Below, piece after piece: positions 44,601-52,787 of a DNA stretch of 64,000 nt. Under the pieces are notes generated by a model. It did no database searches. It had not been told where the DNA came from and saw only the letters and a program-made list of their open reading frames with translations. The stretch's first letter is position 1. Each line of letters begins with the position of its first letter. Source of the DNA: CALMKX01 sp036274895 (GTDB taxonomy: Bacteria; Acidobacteriota; Thermoanaerobaculia; Multivoradales; SZUA-115); the NCBI GenBank assembly GCA_036274895.1, contig DASUEU010000064.1, positions 36,335 to 100,334 on the forward strand. The letters are read 5' to 3'. The position numbers and the translations under genes are program-made.

Positions 44601-45837
44601 TGGTGCCCAGGTAGAGGGAGCGGTCGCCGACCACGTGGCGGGCCCCGCCCGAGAGTTGCGTGCCGTAGGTGTTGGGAGCGTCGCCGTAGTCGAAGGTGCA
44701 GGAGATGAAGTCCGAGATGCCGATCAGCATCAGGTTGTTCTCGATGACCGGGTCGCTGCCCTGGGAGTAGACCAGTTGAACGCTCGCCACCGCCCCTTCG
44801 TAGCGGTAGGTGATGTTGCCGGTGATGTCGGTGGTCCCGGCCGCCGCATCGCCCTCGGCCATGTTGCCGGCCTGCTGCGCCGCAGCGCCCAGGAAGGTCC
44901 GCGAGTACGGCACCAGGTTGCCGTTGCTGTCGAAGCCGAGGACGAAGATCTGGTCCTCCCAGGCGTTGCCCGTGATGTCCACGTCGACCAGGGTGAAGGT
45001 CAGGTCGCGCACCGCTGGGGAGAGATTGAGGGTGGCGGACAGGCCCACCGACTCGTTGTCCTGGGTGCCGGGCACGGCGCTGGCGTCCATGCTCAGCCGG
45101 TAGTAGCCGGTGTGGTTGCCGGAGGTCCCGGTCATGGTGTTGAAGCCGTCGGCCGTGACCGTGAGGCCGTGGTCCGCCATCGCGCCCTGGCTGATGGTGA
45201 TGCCGCTCACGGTGGCACTGGTGAAGGCGGCGCTGTTGCCGTTGCTGCCCCAATCGTAGGAGACCGTGCTGGTGCAGACCTGGGCGGCGGCGGCCGAGCT
45301 TTGGAGCACCAGCCGTGCGCGATTGAAGGTGCCGTCGGTGCCGCCGACGTTGTCGCACAGCTGGAGGGTCCAGGTGCCCGCGGAATTGCCGGTGTAGAAG
45401 TTCATGCCGGCCACCGAGACCAGGCGGTTGTAGTGGGGCTCCGCCGTGACGTCAGCGTCGTTGTCGTCGAGCGCCCCCTCGGTATTGGTCGAGAAAGTGA
45501 CGTCGTAGTCGTTGTCCGTGTCGCCGCTGTTGTTCAGGAACAGGAAGCTCGTGCCGCCCGGGGCCACCAGAGTGCCCCGGATGTCGCCCCGGTTGTTGTG
45601 AGAGAGGTTGAGACCCAGGGCGATCGAGCTCACCGTGAAGCTGTCAGTGACCGTGAAGGTGCGCACCAGGGGGTTGGTGCAGGGCGTGGCCGCGTTGCTC
45701 AGCGTGCCGGAGGTGGTGTTGTCGTACGAATAGACCAGGGCGGCCGCCGGCTGCGCGGTGGCGAGCCAGAGCGCGCCGGCGACCAGCAGGCCGAGACGCC
45801 CGTGCGAGCGCGGAGAACGAGAAAGGTCGCTCATCAT
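41656..45837 (-). CDS. C25 gingipain-like surface protease with proprotein-convertase-like and GEVED domains
   Basis: A 1,393-residue exported protein. The signal peptide is LGLLVAGALWLATAQPAAA. Residues about 35-185 form a P-domain-like beta sandwich (TFTVTDSFTVSSIALGLNLS, GTWTLQLCDN). A GEVED domain follows (about 390-560; FDYGDAPNTYGTQLSGGARH, ASGEVEDYPL). The C-terminal peptidase C25 domain has catalytic His in SFVGHSGP (about 1262) and Cys in VVQWGCWNTYH (about 1296). Two adjacent ATGs (45837, 45834) are possible; GAGGAG fits the second slightly better. It starts 22 nt after the lasso precursor gene. No type IX sorting domain is visible. Its link to the lasso peptide is by operon only. 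Confidence 0.88.
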   Translation of the reverse strand: MMSDLSRSPRSHGRLGLLVAGALWLATAQPAAALVYSYDNTTSGTLSNAATPCTNPLVRTFTVTDSFTVSSIALGLNLSHNNRGDIRGTLVAPGGTSFLFLNNSGDTDNDYDVTFSTNTEGALDDNDADVTAEPHYNRLVSVAGMNFYTGNSAGTWTLQLCDNVGGTDGTFNRARLVLQSSAAAAQVCTSTVSYDWGSNGNSAAFTSATVSGITISQGAMADHGLTVTADGFNTMTGTSGNHTGYYRLSMDASAVPGTQDNESVGLSATLNLSPAVRDLTFTLVDVDITGNAWEDQIFVLGFDSNGNLVPYSRTFLGAAAQQAGNMAEGDAAAGTTDITGNITYRYEGAVASVQLVYSQGSDPVIENNLMLIGISDFISCTFDYGDAPNTYGTQLSGGARHVVGDRSLYLGTNPPDGESDGQPGAAATTDDTTTVGGTDDEDGVSSFPNYVHPSTSYTVSVTAVNGSTSTAASLVGYIDWNRDGDFADANERSVTTNVPANTSSPTAFNVTWTSVPFNAGGTTATYARFRIAYVASQAESPTGEAASGEVEDYPLAEGILPVTLASFFAQRTERGIEVEWTTETETATVGYRVLGDGSGAWASLGGGLVPTAAIDSLAPQAYRVVLPDDGSRTLGLEDSSTTGVTTFHGPFELGRLYGRKPEPREIDWKAVAAEARAHAVSETLALRDLVATSPAGTFPAAELRLDQAGIYRVTYEQLAAAGVDLAGAPLDRLDLERPRNARKVPLFVQAGTGTPGFFGPGGFIEFRGLPIEDSLYTRTRVYRLSVATKPALAVNLLPGNPVGATLASYTEKLAIERDLAYSFASPNGDPWYEAPVLSQGAPAERTFPFQVENLAGTQAKLTVDLWGVTDWPGDSPDHNVTLLVNGQVLAKQRFDGLAARSFQLDLPAGLLTEGTNELTVRVPGDTGYSFDLVHVDGYTLSYPRSFVARQDRLTFPALLPSGRGSAATPGRIAVGGLSSPEAIVYVHSGATRLTGVAVESDGGGWRAAFTVPRAGSSATSVEGDVYVTTREALLTPQISPVRVPPADLEKGNATYLVVAHPQFVDAIAPLVAAREAQGLTVKVVDVRDLYAGYTGGEVDPAAIRRYVKVAARRLGTRFLLLVGGDTYDYLDHLGIGSLSFVPTLYAQSDDLIRFTPADSLFGDTDDDGVQDLAVGRLPARTTAELDLLIAKTLAYPSTPAQALFAADGTLDRYFSTVSDAAASLLPGSWGRTHAYVDDLGLAGARAQLLSAFDQGPALVSFVGHSGPTVWSFSGLFSTADADALANFGQPATVVQWGCWNTYHVSPQYDTLAHRLLLAGTQGAAAVVGSSTLSKATSDQLIGPQLLTRLMEPGRTLGEALVLAKQFVAPQAGDRRDVLLGWTLLGDPALVVNP

Positions 45838-45859
45838 CCCTCTCCTCGAGACAGAGGCT

Positions 45860-46045
45860 TCAGACACGGAAGAGGGCGGGATTACCGCTCTCTCCAACAC
45901 CCGGGGAAGGTCCCATGGTCAGGTCACGAAGGTCTCCATAGACGATCAGCTGCGGAGGCCGGTAAGGTCGCTTGATGGCTGGCGAGGTCTCCGGGGGAGA
46001 CAGCTCGACGGGTCTGGCTTCACTGCTCGATCTCGGGTCGGACAT
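45860..46045 (-). CDS. Lasso peptide precursor
   Basis: A 61-residue precursor. The leader contains YRPPQLIVYGDLRDLT (residues 28-43), matching the YxxPxLxxxGxxxxxT recognition motif, with Thr at position -2 of the cleavage site. The predicted core (bases 45863-45913) is GPSPGVGESGNPALFRV: Gly1 and Glu8 are correctly placed for an 8-residue macrolactam ring, leaving a 9-residue tail. The ATG at 46045 has GAGGAG upstream; an alternative GTG at 46069 directly follows the cyclase stop and adds 8 residues. The adjacent cyclase gene supports the call strongly. Bioactivity unknown. Confidence 0.9.
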   Translation of the reverse strand: MSDPRSSSEARPVELSPPETSPAIKRPYRPPQLIVYGDLRDLTMGPSPGVGESGNPALFRV

Positions 46046-46069
46046 CTGCTCTCGCTCCTCTTCCGTCAC

Positions 46070-47932
46070 TCAGCTACCCACCGCGACGCGCCCGAGGCAA
46101 CTCGGCGCCAGGCCCTGGGCGTGGCCTCCTGCCTGCCCGCCGCCTCGTCGATCCAGCCACAGCTCAAGGCTCAGTGCGAGCCAGAGCAGGAGGCCGGAGA
46201 ACCCTGTCGCCCTGTCCCGCCAAGCGGAGTCGACCGGCCCTCGCTGCAGGTACTCCGGCCACAGCGCGGAGCGCCGGAAGAGCAGGGCGGAGACGGCTTC
46301 TCGCCGGCCCCGGTAGACCCCCTCGACGAACAGCTCTTCGAAGGTCGCCTTGCCCTTGCGCCCGAGGACGCTCGCCGGCAGCCGCCCCATGAGGGCACGG
46401 CGCAGAAGGGGGCGAGTCTCTCCCCGATGGTAGAGGTCCCCGGTGGGCAGAGCCAAGGTCAGCTCAATCAGCCGGCGGTCGCGCAAGGGATAGCGTACCT
46501 CGACGCCGTGCTGCGACGCCCAGAACCGCTCCACCGCTAGACCGTGGCCGTTGGTCGGGTCGAGCAGGGAAAGGGCCTGGCGGGGCCGGGGGAAGCGCGC
46601 GGCCCAGTTCGAGGCCGTCGGGTCAGGCAGCAGGGCGAGCGCCTTCTCGGTCAGCCAGGGGCGCACCGCCCTCGCCCGCCGAGCGCTGCGCTCGAGCCGC
46701 CAGGAGAAGGGTAGGAGGCTCGCTCCGACCGCTCGTGACAGCTCCCCTCGCCGCAGGTGCCAGGTCAGGTCGGCGAGAGCCGAGCGGCGATCGCCCCGGA
46801 AGAGGCCGTCGGCGAGCCAGGCCTCTGCGCCGGTCCACAATTGGTCTCCGCACATGCCGGAGAGCAGCGTCGCCACGCCCAGCTCGGCGGCCGCGGCGTA
46901 GGCGCGCTCGTGGAGGAGCCGGTAGGCGTTCTGCTCCGGCGTGGTCGGGTGCACGGGCCAACCGTCGAGGTCCAGGAGGGGGCCGGCGTCGTCCCCGCCG
47001 ATCCACCGCGGCGTCAGGGCGAGATGGCGGCCGACGGCCTCGATCAGCGGTCTCTCATCGGCACGGCGATGCTGCGGGAAGACCCAGGACAGGGCGTCGA
47101 GGCGGGCTCCGGGCGGCAGAGCCCCCCGGGCATGGGCAGCGATCGGCGTCGAGTCCAGGCCGCCGCTCATCAGCACGGCGGTCTGTCCGGCCCCGGTGAG
47201 GCGGCAGCGTACGGCCTCGGCGAGAGTGGCCCCGAGTCGCTCCGCGCGCTCTTCGGGACGACGGTCGAGCGTGCCGCCTGGTTGCGGCCACCAGAAGCGG
47301 CCCCGCTCGAGGCGTTCGGTCCCGACGCGCAGCCACTCGCCCGGAAGCAGCTGGCGGATGCCACGGTGGAAAGTGTGCTCGTCGCCGGGGACGTCGAGGG
47401 CGAAATAGCGGGCGAGGCGGGCCTCGTCCAGCTGAGCATCGACTTCTGGATGGCCCAGGAGCGCCGCCTCGTCGGTGGCGGCGAGGAACCAATGCTGCCC
47501 GGCGGCCCAGGCGAGGCTGCGGCCCCCGGTGGGATCGCGGGCGAGCAGGAGTTGCTGGCGGGTGCTTTCGTAGAGGGCCAGGACGAAGGGGCCGAGCAGT
47601 CGCTCCAGGCAGCCCTCGCCCCAGCGTTCCCAGGCGGCGGCGACCACCTCGGCGTCGGCCATTTCGGTCAGGGGACGCGGCAGGGGGAGGCTCCGCGCAA
47701 GATCGGTCCGGTTGTCCAGACGCCCGTCGAAGGCCAGCAGGAGCCCACTGCGATGGCAAGCCGCCAAGGCTCGGGCCGCCGAGGAGCCTCGCAGGGTCGC
47801 CGTGCCATCGTTACGCTCGCCGAGGGCCACCCGCCCCGAGGTCAGGATCCGCTCGCTCCCGCTCCACGAAGCCAGGAGCGCCGGGTGGACGGACGCTTGG
47901 GAGCGGCAGTAGAGACAGCTCAGAGCAGGCAT
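46070..47932 (-). CDS. Lasso peptide macrolactam synthetase (asparagine-synthetase-like)
   Basis: A 620-residue McjC-type cyclase. The N-terminal glutaminase-like half lacks the nucleophilic Cys2 of real AsnB (it starts MPALSCLYC). The synthetase half has the PPi loop LMSGGLDSTP (about 253-262) and the LLSGMCGDQLW motif; later GVEVRYPLRDRRLIELTLAL resembles AsnB. It would adenylate the core Glu8 side chain and join it to Gly1. First gene of the operon; the precursor gene follows at once. B1 and B2 partners are absent. Confidence 0.88.
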   Translation of the reverse strand: MPALSCLYCRSQASVHPALLASWSGSERILTSGRVALGERNDGTATLRGSSAARALAACHRSGLLLAFDGRLDNRTDLARSLPLPRPLTEMADAEVVAAAWERWGEGCLERLLGPFVLALYESTRQQLLLARDPTGGRSLAWAAGQHWFLAATDEAALLGHPEVDAQLDEARLARYFALDVPGDEHTFHRGIRQLLPGEWLRVGTERLERGRFWWPQPGGTLDRRPEERAERLGATLAEAVRCRLTGAGQTAVLMSGGLDSTPIAAHARGALPPGARLDALSWVFPQHRRADERPLIEAVGRHLALTPRWIGGDDAGPLLDLDGWPVHPTTPEQNAYRLLHERAYAAAAELGVATLLSGMCGDQLWTGAEAWLADGLFRGDRRSALADLTWHLRRGELSRAVGASLLPFSWRLERSARRARAVRPWLTEKALALLPDPTASNWAARFPRPRQALSLLDPTNGHGLAVERFWASQHGVEVRYPLRDRRLIELTLALPTGDLYHRGETRPLLRRALMGRLPASVLGRKGKATFEELFVEGVYRGRREAVSALLFRRSALWPEYLQRGPVDSAWRDRATGFSGLLLWLALSLELWLDRRGGGQAGGHAQGLAPSCLGRVAVGS

Positions 47933-48191
47933 GCGGACGCAACGAGATTCGATTCGGACAGAAGTGAATGGACGGCCGTTACGCCGTCCTTCGCAGCGAT
48001 CTGTCTACCAAGACGAGTGGCCTCGACGACTCTCCCAGGGCCCCTGGAAAGCCCATCAGTGGCATATTGACCTGACACTCCACGGCAATTATGCCATATC
48101 TACACGATCTCCCCGAGCGACCCGGCCGAACGACCGCCCCGCAGCCCGCTGTGGAATACTGGGGCCGAGATCAGATCGACCGGAGATTGCT
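47933..48191. promoter_or_regulatory. Divergent promoter region, lasso operon and kinase gene
   Basis: No gene is seen in these 259 bp. It contains a hairpin GGACGGC/GCCGTCC (47970-47989) and an inverted pair TGGCATA/TATGCCA (48060-48066, 48090-48096) in locally AT-richer DNA, where control of the lasso operon would be expected. GGAG at 48182-48185 is the ribosome-binding site of the kinase gene. Confidence 0.4.
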
Positions 48192-51005
48192 TTGGACGCC
48201 GACCGACCGGGCGGAGATCGCCTGCGCTCGCCGGACGCACCGAGGGCCGAGACGGCAACGCTCGTCGAGGGCCCAGGGGGGCGCCCGCCGGAGCCGGCCC
48301 TGGGCCGGGGCGAGGAGCTCGCTTCGGCGCGAGCCTTGGACCGCTACGTGCTGCTCGAAGAGATCGGCCGTGGTGGCATGGGCAGCGTCTGGGCAGCCTG
48401 GGACCGCACTCTTGACCGCAAGGTGGCGCTCAAGCTGCTCCCCCTCGGCAGCCAGAGCAGGCACCGGGCCACCGAGCGCTTGGTGCGGGAAGCGCAGGCC
48501 CTGGCCCGCCTGGCCCACCCCAACGTCGTGGCGGTGCACGACGCCGGAACCCTCGACGGCCGCGTCTTCCTGGCCATGGAGCTGGTCGAGGGCGAGAGCC
48601 TGCGCCAGTGGCGTGGCGCCCGGCAGCGCGGGTGGCGGGAGGTGTTGGCGGTCTACCTGGCGGCCGGGCGCGGCCTCGCGGCGGCCCACGCCGTGGGCTT
48701 GGTGCATCGCGACTTCAAGCCCGAGAACGCCATGATCGGCCGGGACGGTCGGGTGCGGGTGCTCGACTTCGGCCTCGCCCGGCGGGCCGACCTCGGCGAA
48801 GAGGAGCCGGGCGTCGAGGGCGTCCTGCCCACCCCCTCCGCCCCCCTGCTCGAGACTCCCTTGACCCGTCAGGGCGCCGTGATGGGCACGCCCGCCTACA
48901 TGACCCCCGAGCAGCTCACGGGGGCGCCGGTCGACGCGGCGAGCGACCAGTTCAGCTTCGCCACCGCCTTATGGGAAGCGCTCTACGGCGAGCACCCCTT
49001 CGGCGGCGGCGGTGACGCCCAGCTCAAGGAGCGCATCCTCGCCGGCCGGGTCGCGCCCCCGCCGGCGGGATCCTCGGTGCCGGCCTGGCTGCGCACCCGA
49101 CTGCTGCGCGCCCTGTCTGCCGACCGCTCCGAGCGCTACCCCTCGATGTCAGCGCTGATCGCCGCGCTCGAGGACGACCCGCGCGAGCGCCTGCGCCGCC
49201 GCTCGAAGCAGGCGGCCCTGGCGGCCGGTGCCGTGCTGGCCCTGGCAGCGCTCGCGGCCTGGCTCGACGCCCGCCAGGCGCGGTGCACGGGCGGCGAGGC
49301 CCGGGTGCGCGAGGTCTGGGGTGAGGGTCAGCGCCGGGCGGGCGGTGAGCGCTTCGCGGCTGCGGGCGTGGCCTACGCGCCGGCCGTCTGGCAGGCGGTC
49401 ACCTCGCGGCTCGACGCTTTCGCCGCCGCCTGGGCCACCGAGCATCAGAACGCCTGCGAGGCCACGCGGCTGCGCGGGGAGCAATCGGCCGAGCTGCTCG
49501 ACCTGCGCATGGCCTGTCTCGAGCGTCGCCGGCGCGAAGCAGCGGCCCTGGTGGCGGCCTGGACCGGCGAGATCTTGCCCCCCGAGGCTCTGGAGAAGGC
49601 CCCGGAGGTGGCCTCCGGGCTGAGCGATCTGTCGATCTGCGGTGAGACCGGCGTGCTGCTGGCTCGCGCCCGCCCCCCCGCCGACGAAGAGAGCCGCAAG
49701 CGCATCGCCTCGATCGAGGACCTCCTGGCCCGAGCCCAGGCCCAGGAGGCCACGGCCCGCCTGGAGCCCGCCCTCCAGCTCGCCCGCCGGGCGGCGGACG
49801 AGGCCACCGCTCTCGGCTACCGGCCGCTCGCGGGAGAGGCCCTGGCCCAGGTGGGCGAGGCTCTGGTGAGCCTGGGCAAGATGGCCGAGGCCGAACCGGA
49901 ATTCCGCCGGGCCCTGATCGCCAGCGAGGCCGGGGCGGACGACGATGCTCGCACCCGCACGGCCCTGCGGCTCTGCTGGGTGGTCGGCTACGAGCTGGGC
50001 CGCGTGCCGGAGGGGAAGCAGTGGCTGGAGCTGGCCGAGGCCATCTTCGACCGCCTCGGCCGCCCCCCCTCCCTGGAAGGGCTGATGGCGCGCAACCTGG
50101 CGGTCCAGGCCGCCCAGGAAGGCCGCTTGGAGGAAGCCGTCGAGCAGGGTCGGCGGGCCGTGGCGGCCCTCTCGCGCAGCCTCGGCCCCGGCGCCTTCGA
50201 GGTCGCCGAGGCGGCCAACAACCTGGGCGTGGTCCTCACCCGCCTGGGCCGCTTCGAGGAGGCCCGCCAGGCCTACCGCCAGTCTCTCGAGGTCTACGGC
50301 GGCCTGTTCGGCCCGGACCATCCCGCGGTGCTCGACGTGCGCCACAACCTGGCCGGCGTCGACTGGTCCGAGGGCAAGATGGAAGAGTCGCTGCGCGAGG
50401 ACATGGCCGTGCTCGAGGCGCGTCGCCGCTTGCTGCCGCCCGACCATCCCTCGATCGGCCTCTCGCTCAACGGCGTGGCCCAGCCGCTTCAGAACCTCGG
50501 CCGCTACGCCGAGGCCCGCAAGTACCAACTGGAGGGGTTGGCCCTGCTGGAGCGCACCGTCGGCAAGGAGCACCCCAACTATGCCGGCATGCTCAACAAC
50601 CTGGCCTTCGGCTACCGGGCCGAGGGGCTGCTCGACGAGGCGGCACAGACCTACCGCCGCGCCCTGGAGGGCTTCGAGGCGGCCCTGGGCCCGAACCATC
50701 CCGTGGTCGCCTACCCCTTGATGGGGCTCGCCGCCACCGAGATCTCCCGGCATCGGCCGGCGGTGGCGGTCCCCCTCTACGAGCGGGCCTGGCGGCTGCG
50801 CAAGCAGGGCGATGCCTCCCGCTCGGACCGCGCCTCCGCCGCCTTCGAGCTCGCCAAGGCCCTGGCTGCCCGCGGCGGCGACGAGGCGCGGGCCCGTTCG
50901 CTGGCCCGCGAGGCCCTGGACCTCTACCAGGAGGTCGGTTCCCCCGCCGAGACCAAGCGCAAAGAGGTCGAGGACTGGCTGCGAGCCCACGGAGGCTCGC
51001 CTTGA
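48192..51005 (+). CDS. Ser/Thr protein kinase with TPR sensor domain
   Basis: A 937-residue Hanks-type kinase. G-loop IGRGGMGSVWAAW, Lys in KVALKLLPLG, HRD in LVHRDFKPENAMI, DFG in VLDFGLARR and the GTPAYMTPEQ activation segment are all intact (about residues 50-310). A membrane helix (AALAAGAVLALAALAAWL, about 338-358) separates it from a long C-terminal region with tetratricopeptide repeats (about 500-920). The TTG at 48192 is chosen because GGAG lies six nt upstream; the upstream frame carries no conserved sequence. Coupled by TTGA to the FHA regulator, a likely partner or substrate. Confidence 0.9.
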   Translation: MDADRPGGDRLRSPDAPRAETATLVEGPGGRPPEPALGRGEELASARALDRYVLLEEIGRGGMGSVWAAWDRTLDRKVALKLLPLGSQSRHRATERLVREAQALARLAHPNVVAVHDAGTLDGRVFLAMELVEGESLRQWRGARQRGWREVLAVYLAAGRGLAAAHAVGLVHRDFKPENAMIGRDGRVRVLDFGLARRADLGEEEPGVEGVLPTPSAPLLETPLTRQGAVMGTPAYMTPEQLTGAPVDAASDQFSFATALWEALYGEHPFGGGGDAQLKERILAGRVAPPPAGSSVPAWLRTRLLRALSADRSERYPSMSALIAALEDDPRERLRRRSKQAALAAGAVLALAALAAWLDARQARCTGGEARVREVWGEGQRRAGGERFAAAGVAYAPAVWQAVTSRLDAFAAAWATEHQNACEATRLRGEQSAELLDLRMACLERRRREAAALVAAWTGEILPPEALEKAPEVASGLSDLSICGETGVLLARARPPADEESRKRIASIEDLLARAQAQEATARLEPALQLARRAADEATALGYRPLAGEALAQVGEALVSLGKMAEAEPEFRRALIASEAGADDDARTRTALRLCWVVGYELGRVPEGKQWLELAEAIFDRLGRPPSLEGLMARNLAVQAAQEGRLEEAVEQGRRAVAALSRSLGPGAFEVAEAANNLGVVLTRLGRFEEARQAYRQSLEVYGGLFGPDHPAVLDVRHNLAGVDWSEGKMEESLREDMAVLEARRRLLPPDHPSIGLSLNGVAQPLQNLGRYAEARKYQLEGLALLERTVGKEHPNYAGMLNNLAFGYRAEGLLDEAAQTYRRALEGFEAALGPNHPVVAYPLMGLAATEISRHRPAVAVPLYERAWRLRKQGDASRSDRASAAFELAKALAARGGDEARARSLAREALDLYQEVGSPAETKRKEVEDWLRAHGGSP

Positions 51006-52690
51006 GCGCCGCCCGGGTGCCGGTGCTGCGGCTGGTGGGGCCCGGCACCCGCCGCAGCTTCCTGCTCACGCCGGGGCTGCACCGGGTGGGCTCCCTGCCC
51101 GACAACGAAATCCGTTTCGAAGCCGGCGGCGTGTCGCGCCGCCACGCCAGCCTCGAATCCCTGGCCGACGGCGGCCTGGTGGTGCGAGACCTGGGCTCGA
51201 AGAATGGCACCCTGGTGGACGGCCGCAGGATCAGGGCCTGCGCGCTGAGCGGCCCCGCCACCCTGACTTTCGGCAGCGTCCAGGCCGTGGTCGACACCGC
51301 CGACGCCTCGCTGGCGCGGGTGGCCATCGAGGGCGTCGAGGGGCGAGGGCCAAGCCGGGGTGTCGCCGGCCTCGGCCGCACCACCGAAGGAGAGGAGCTG
51401 ATCGAGCGCCTCACCGACCTCGCTCACCGCCTGATCGACCTCGAGAGCCGAGGAGAGAGCGTCGAAGCGGCGGCCAGTCTGGTCGCCGGCGAGCTCTTCC
51501 CCCGGCTGGCCACACCGGGCCTGAGCCTGGGGCGGCTGGCCGCAGACGGCCGGGAGGTGGTGGTCGCCGCGGCCGGCAATCCGGGCGAGAACCTCTGGGT
51601 GTGCCGGGCTGGGCAATGGCGGCTGGTCGTGGGCGGCCCCGCTCCCGCCGCTCCCTTGGCGGCCCTGCTCGAGCTGCTGGTCTCCCTCCTCGCCCGCTGG
51701 AACCGGCCCGCCGAGCCGGCCCCCCGTCCTCGGGACGCCACCGCCTCCCGCGCCCGCGCTGCGGGGCCCGGCAGCCTCCACCCCGCCCTGCGCACGATCT
51801 ACCGCCGAACCGCCAAGATCGCCCGAGGCCAGGTGCCAGTGCTGATCCTGGGCGAGTCCGGTACCGGCAAGGAGGTGCTCGCCCGCTACCTGCACGCCCA
51901 CTCCGCCCGCGCCGAGCGCCCCTTCCTGGCCTTGAACTGCGCCGCGCTGCCACGGGAGCTGCTGGAGGCGGAGCTGTTCGGCATCGAGCGGGGGGTGGCG
52001 ACCGGCGTCGAGGCCCGCGCCGGCCTCCTCGAGCAGGCCCGGGGCGGCACGGTGTTCCTGGACGAGATCGGCGACATGCCCGTCGAGACCCAGGCCAAGG
52101 TGCTGCGCGCCCTCGAGAGCACCTCGGTGCTGAGAGTCGGCGGCCGCGCGCCGGTGCCGGTGGACGTGCGCTTCGTGGCCGCCACCCATCGGGACCTCGA
52201 GAAGTTGGTGACCGACGGCGGCTTCCGGCTGGACCTCTACCACCGCCTGGCCGCCTACGTGGTGAAGCTGCCGCCCCTGCGCGAGCGGCTGGAGGACTTG
52301 CCGCTCTTGGCCGGGCATTTCTTCCGCCGCGAGCTGGCCAAGCTCGGCACCTCGAGCCCGGGGATCACCGGCGCCGCCCTCTCGGCCCTGGTGGCCTGGG
52401 ACTGGCCGGGTAACGTCCGGGAGCTCGAGAACGAGATCGCCAAAGGCGTGCTGCTGCTCGAGCCCGGCGAGCCCCTCGACCTGGTGCACCTGGCACCGAG
52501 GATCCAGAAAGGGCTCCACGCCGACTCCCGTCCCCTGACCCTCGAAGAAACCGTCCGCCGCGCCGAAGAGCGAGCCTTCAGAACCGCCCAAGCCGCCGCC
52601 GACGGCGACGCCCACAAGGCCATGCAGCTGCTGGGGCTGTCGAAGACGACGTACTACCGGAAGTTGAAGGAGCTGGGGTTGGGGGAGTGA
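51002..52690 (+). CDS. FHA-AAA+ enhancer-binding-protein-type regulator
   Basis: A 562-residue regulator. An N-terminal FHA domain (about 10-100; GSLPDNEIRF, GVSRRHASLE, LGSKNGTLVDG) reads phosphothreonine. The AAA+ domain has Walker A LGESGTGKEVLARYLH (about 280-295) and Walker B GGTVFLDEIGDMP; the sigma-54 contact loop normally reading GAFTGA is GVATGV in LFGIERGVATGVEARAG. A Fis-type HTH ends the protein (LLGLSKTTYYRKLKELGL). GGAGG precedes the TTG at 51002. It is coupled to the kinase gene, so phosphorylation-dependent control is likely; whether it acts with sigma-54 is uncertain. Confidence 0.88.
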   Translation: MSAARVPVLRLVGPGTRRSFLLTPGLHRVGSLPDNEIRFEAGGVSRRHASLESLADGGLVVRDLGSKNGTLVDGRRIRACALSGPATLTFGSVQAVVDTADASLARVAIEGVEGRGPSRGVAGLGRTTEGEELIERLTDLAHRLIDLESRGESVEAAASLVAGELFPRLATPGLSLGRLAADGREVVVAAAGNPGENLWVCRAGQWRLVVGGPAPAAPLAALLELLVSLLARWNRPAEPAPRPRDATASRARAAGPGSLHPALRTIYRRTAKIARGQVPVLILGESGTGKEVLARYLHAHSARAERPFLALNCAALPRELLEAELFGIERGVATGVEARAGLLEQARGGTVFLDEIGDMPVETQAKVLRALESTSVLRVGGRAPVPVDVRFVAATHRDLEKLVTDGGFRLDLYHRLAAYVVKLPPLRERLEDLPLLAGHFFRRELAKLGTSSPGITGAALSALVAWDWPGNVRELENEIAKGVLLLEPGEPLDLVHLAPRIQKGLHADSRPLTLEETVRRAEERAFRTAQAAADGDAHKAMQLLGLSKTTYYRKLKELGLGE

Positions 52691-52693
52691 GAA

Positions 52694-52715
52694 GGGCCGA
52701 CACTTCGGCTGGCCC
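52694..52715. repeat. Imperfect hairpin related to 8824-8892
   Basis: GGGCCGAC, ACTTCG loop and GCTGGCCC form an imperfect stem 3 nt after the regulator's stop codon, resembling the GGGC(G/C)GAC-ACNTCG-GTC(G/C)GCCC units near 8.8 kb. Confidence 0.5.
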
Positions 52716-52787
52716 CTTTCAAGAAGCGGCGCATCGGAGGAACGGGCAGGCCCCCGTGCCTGCCCTTCTTCGGTGCCTCCAGCTCTT

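Noticed and set aside
41821..45975. 1,384-codon open frame on the plus strand
   Set aside because: It is antisense to the C25 protease gene, has no signal, domain or motif, and arises from the high GC codon structure.
40739..48191. Hidden B1/PqqD-like or B2 leader-peptidase gene in the lasso locus
   Set aside because: All gaps between the four genes are 30 nt or less, and the 259-bp upstream region has no frame with an RRE or transglutaminase-like motif.
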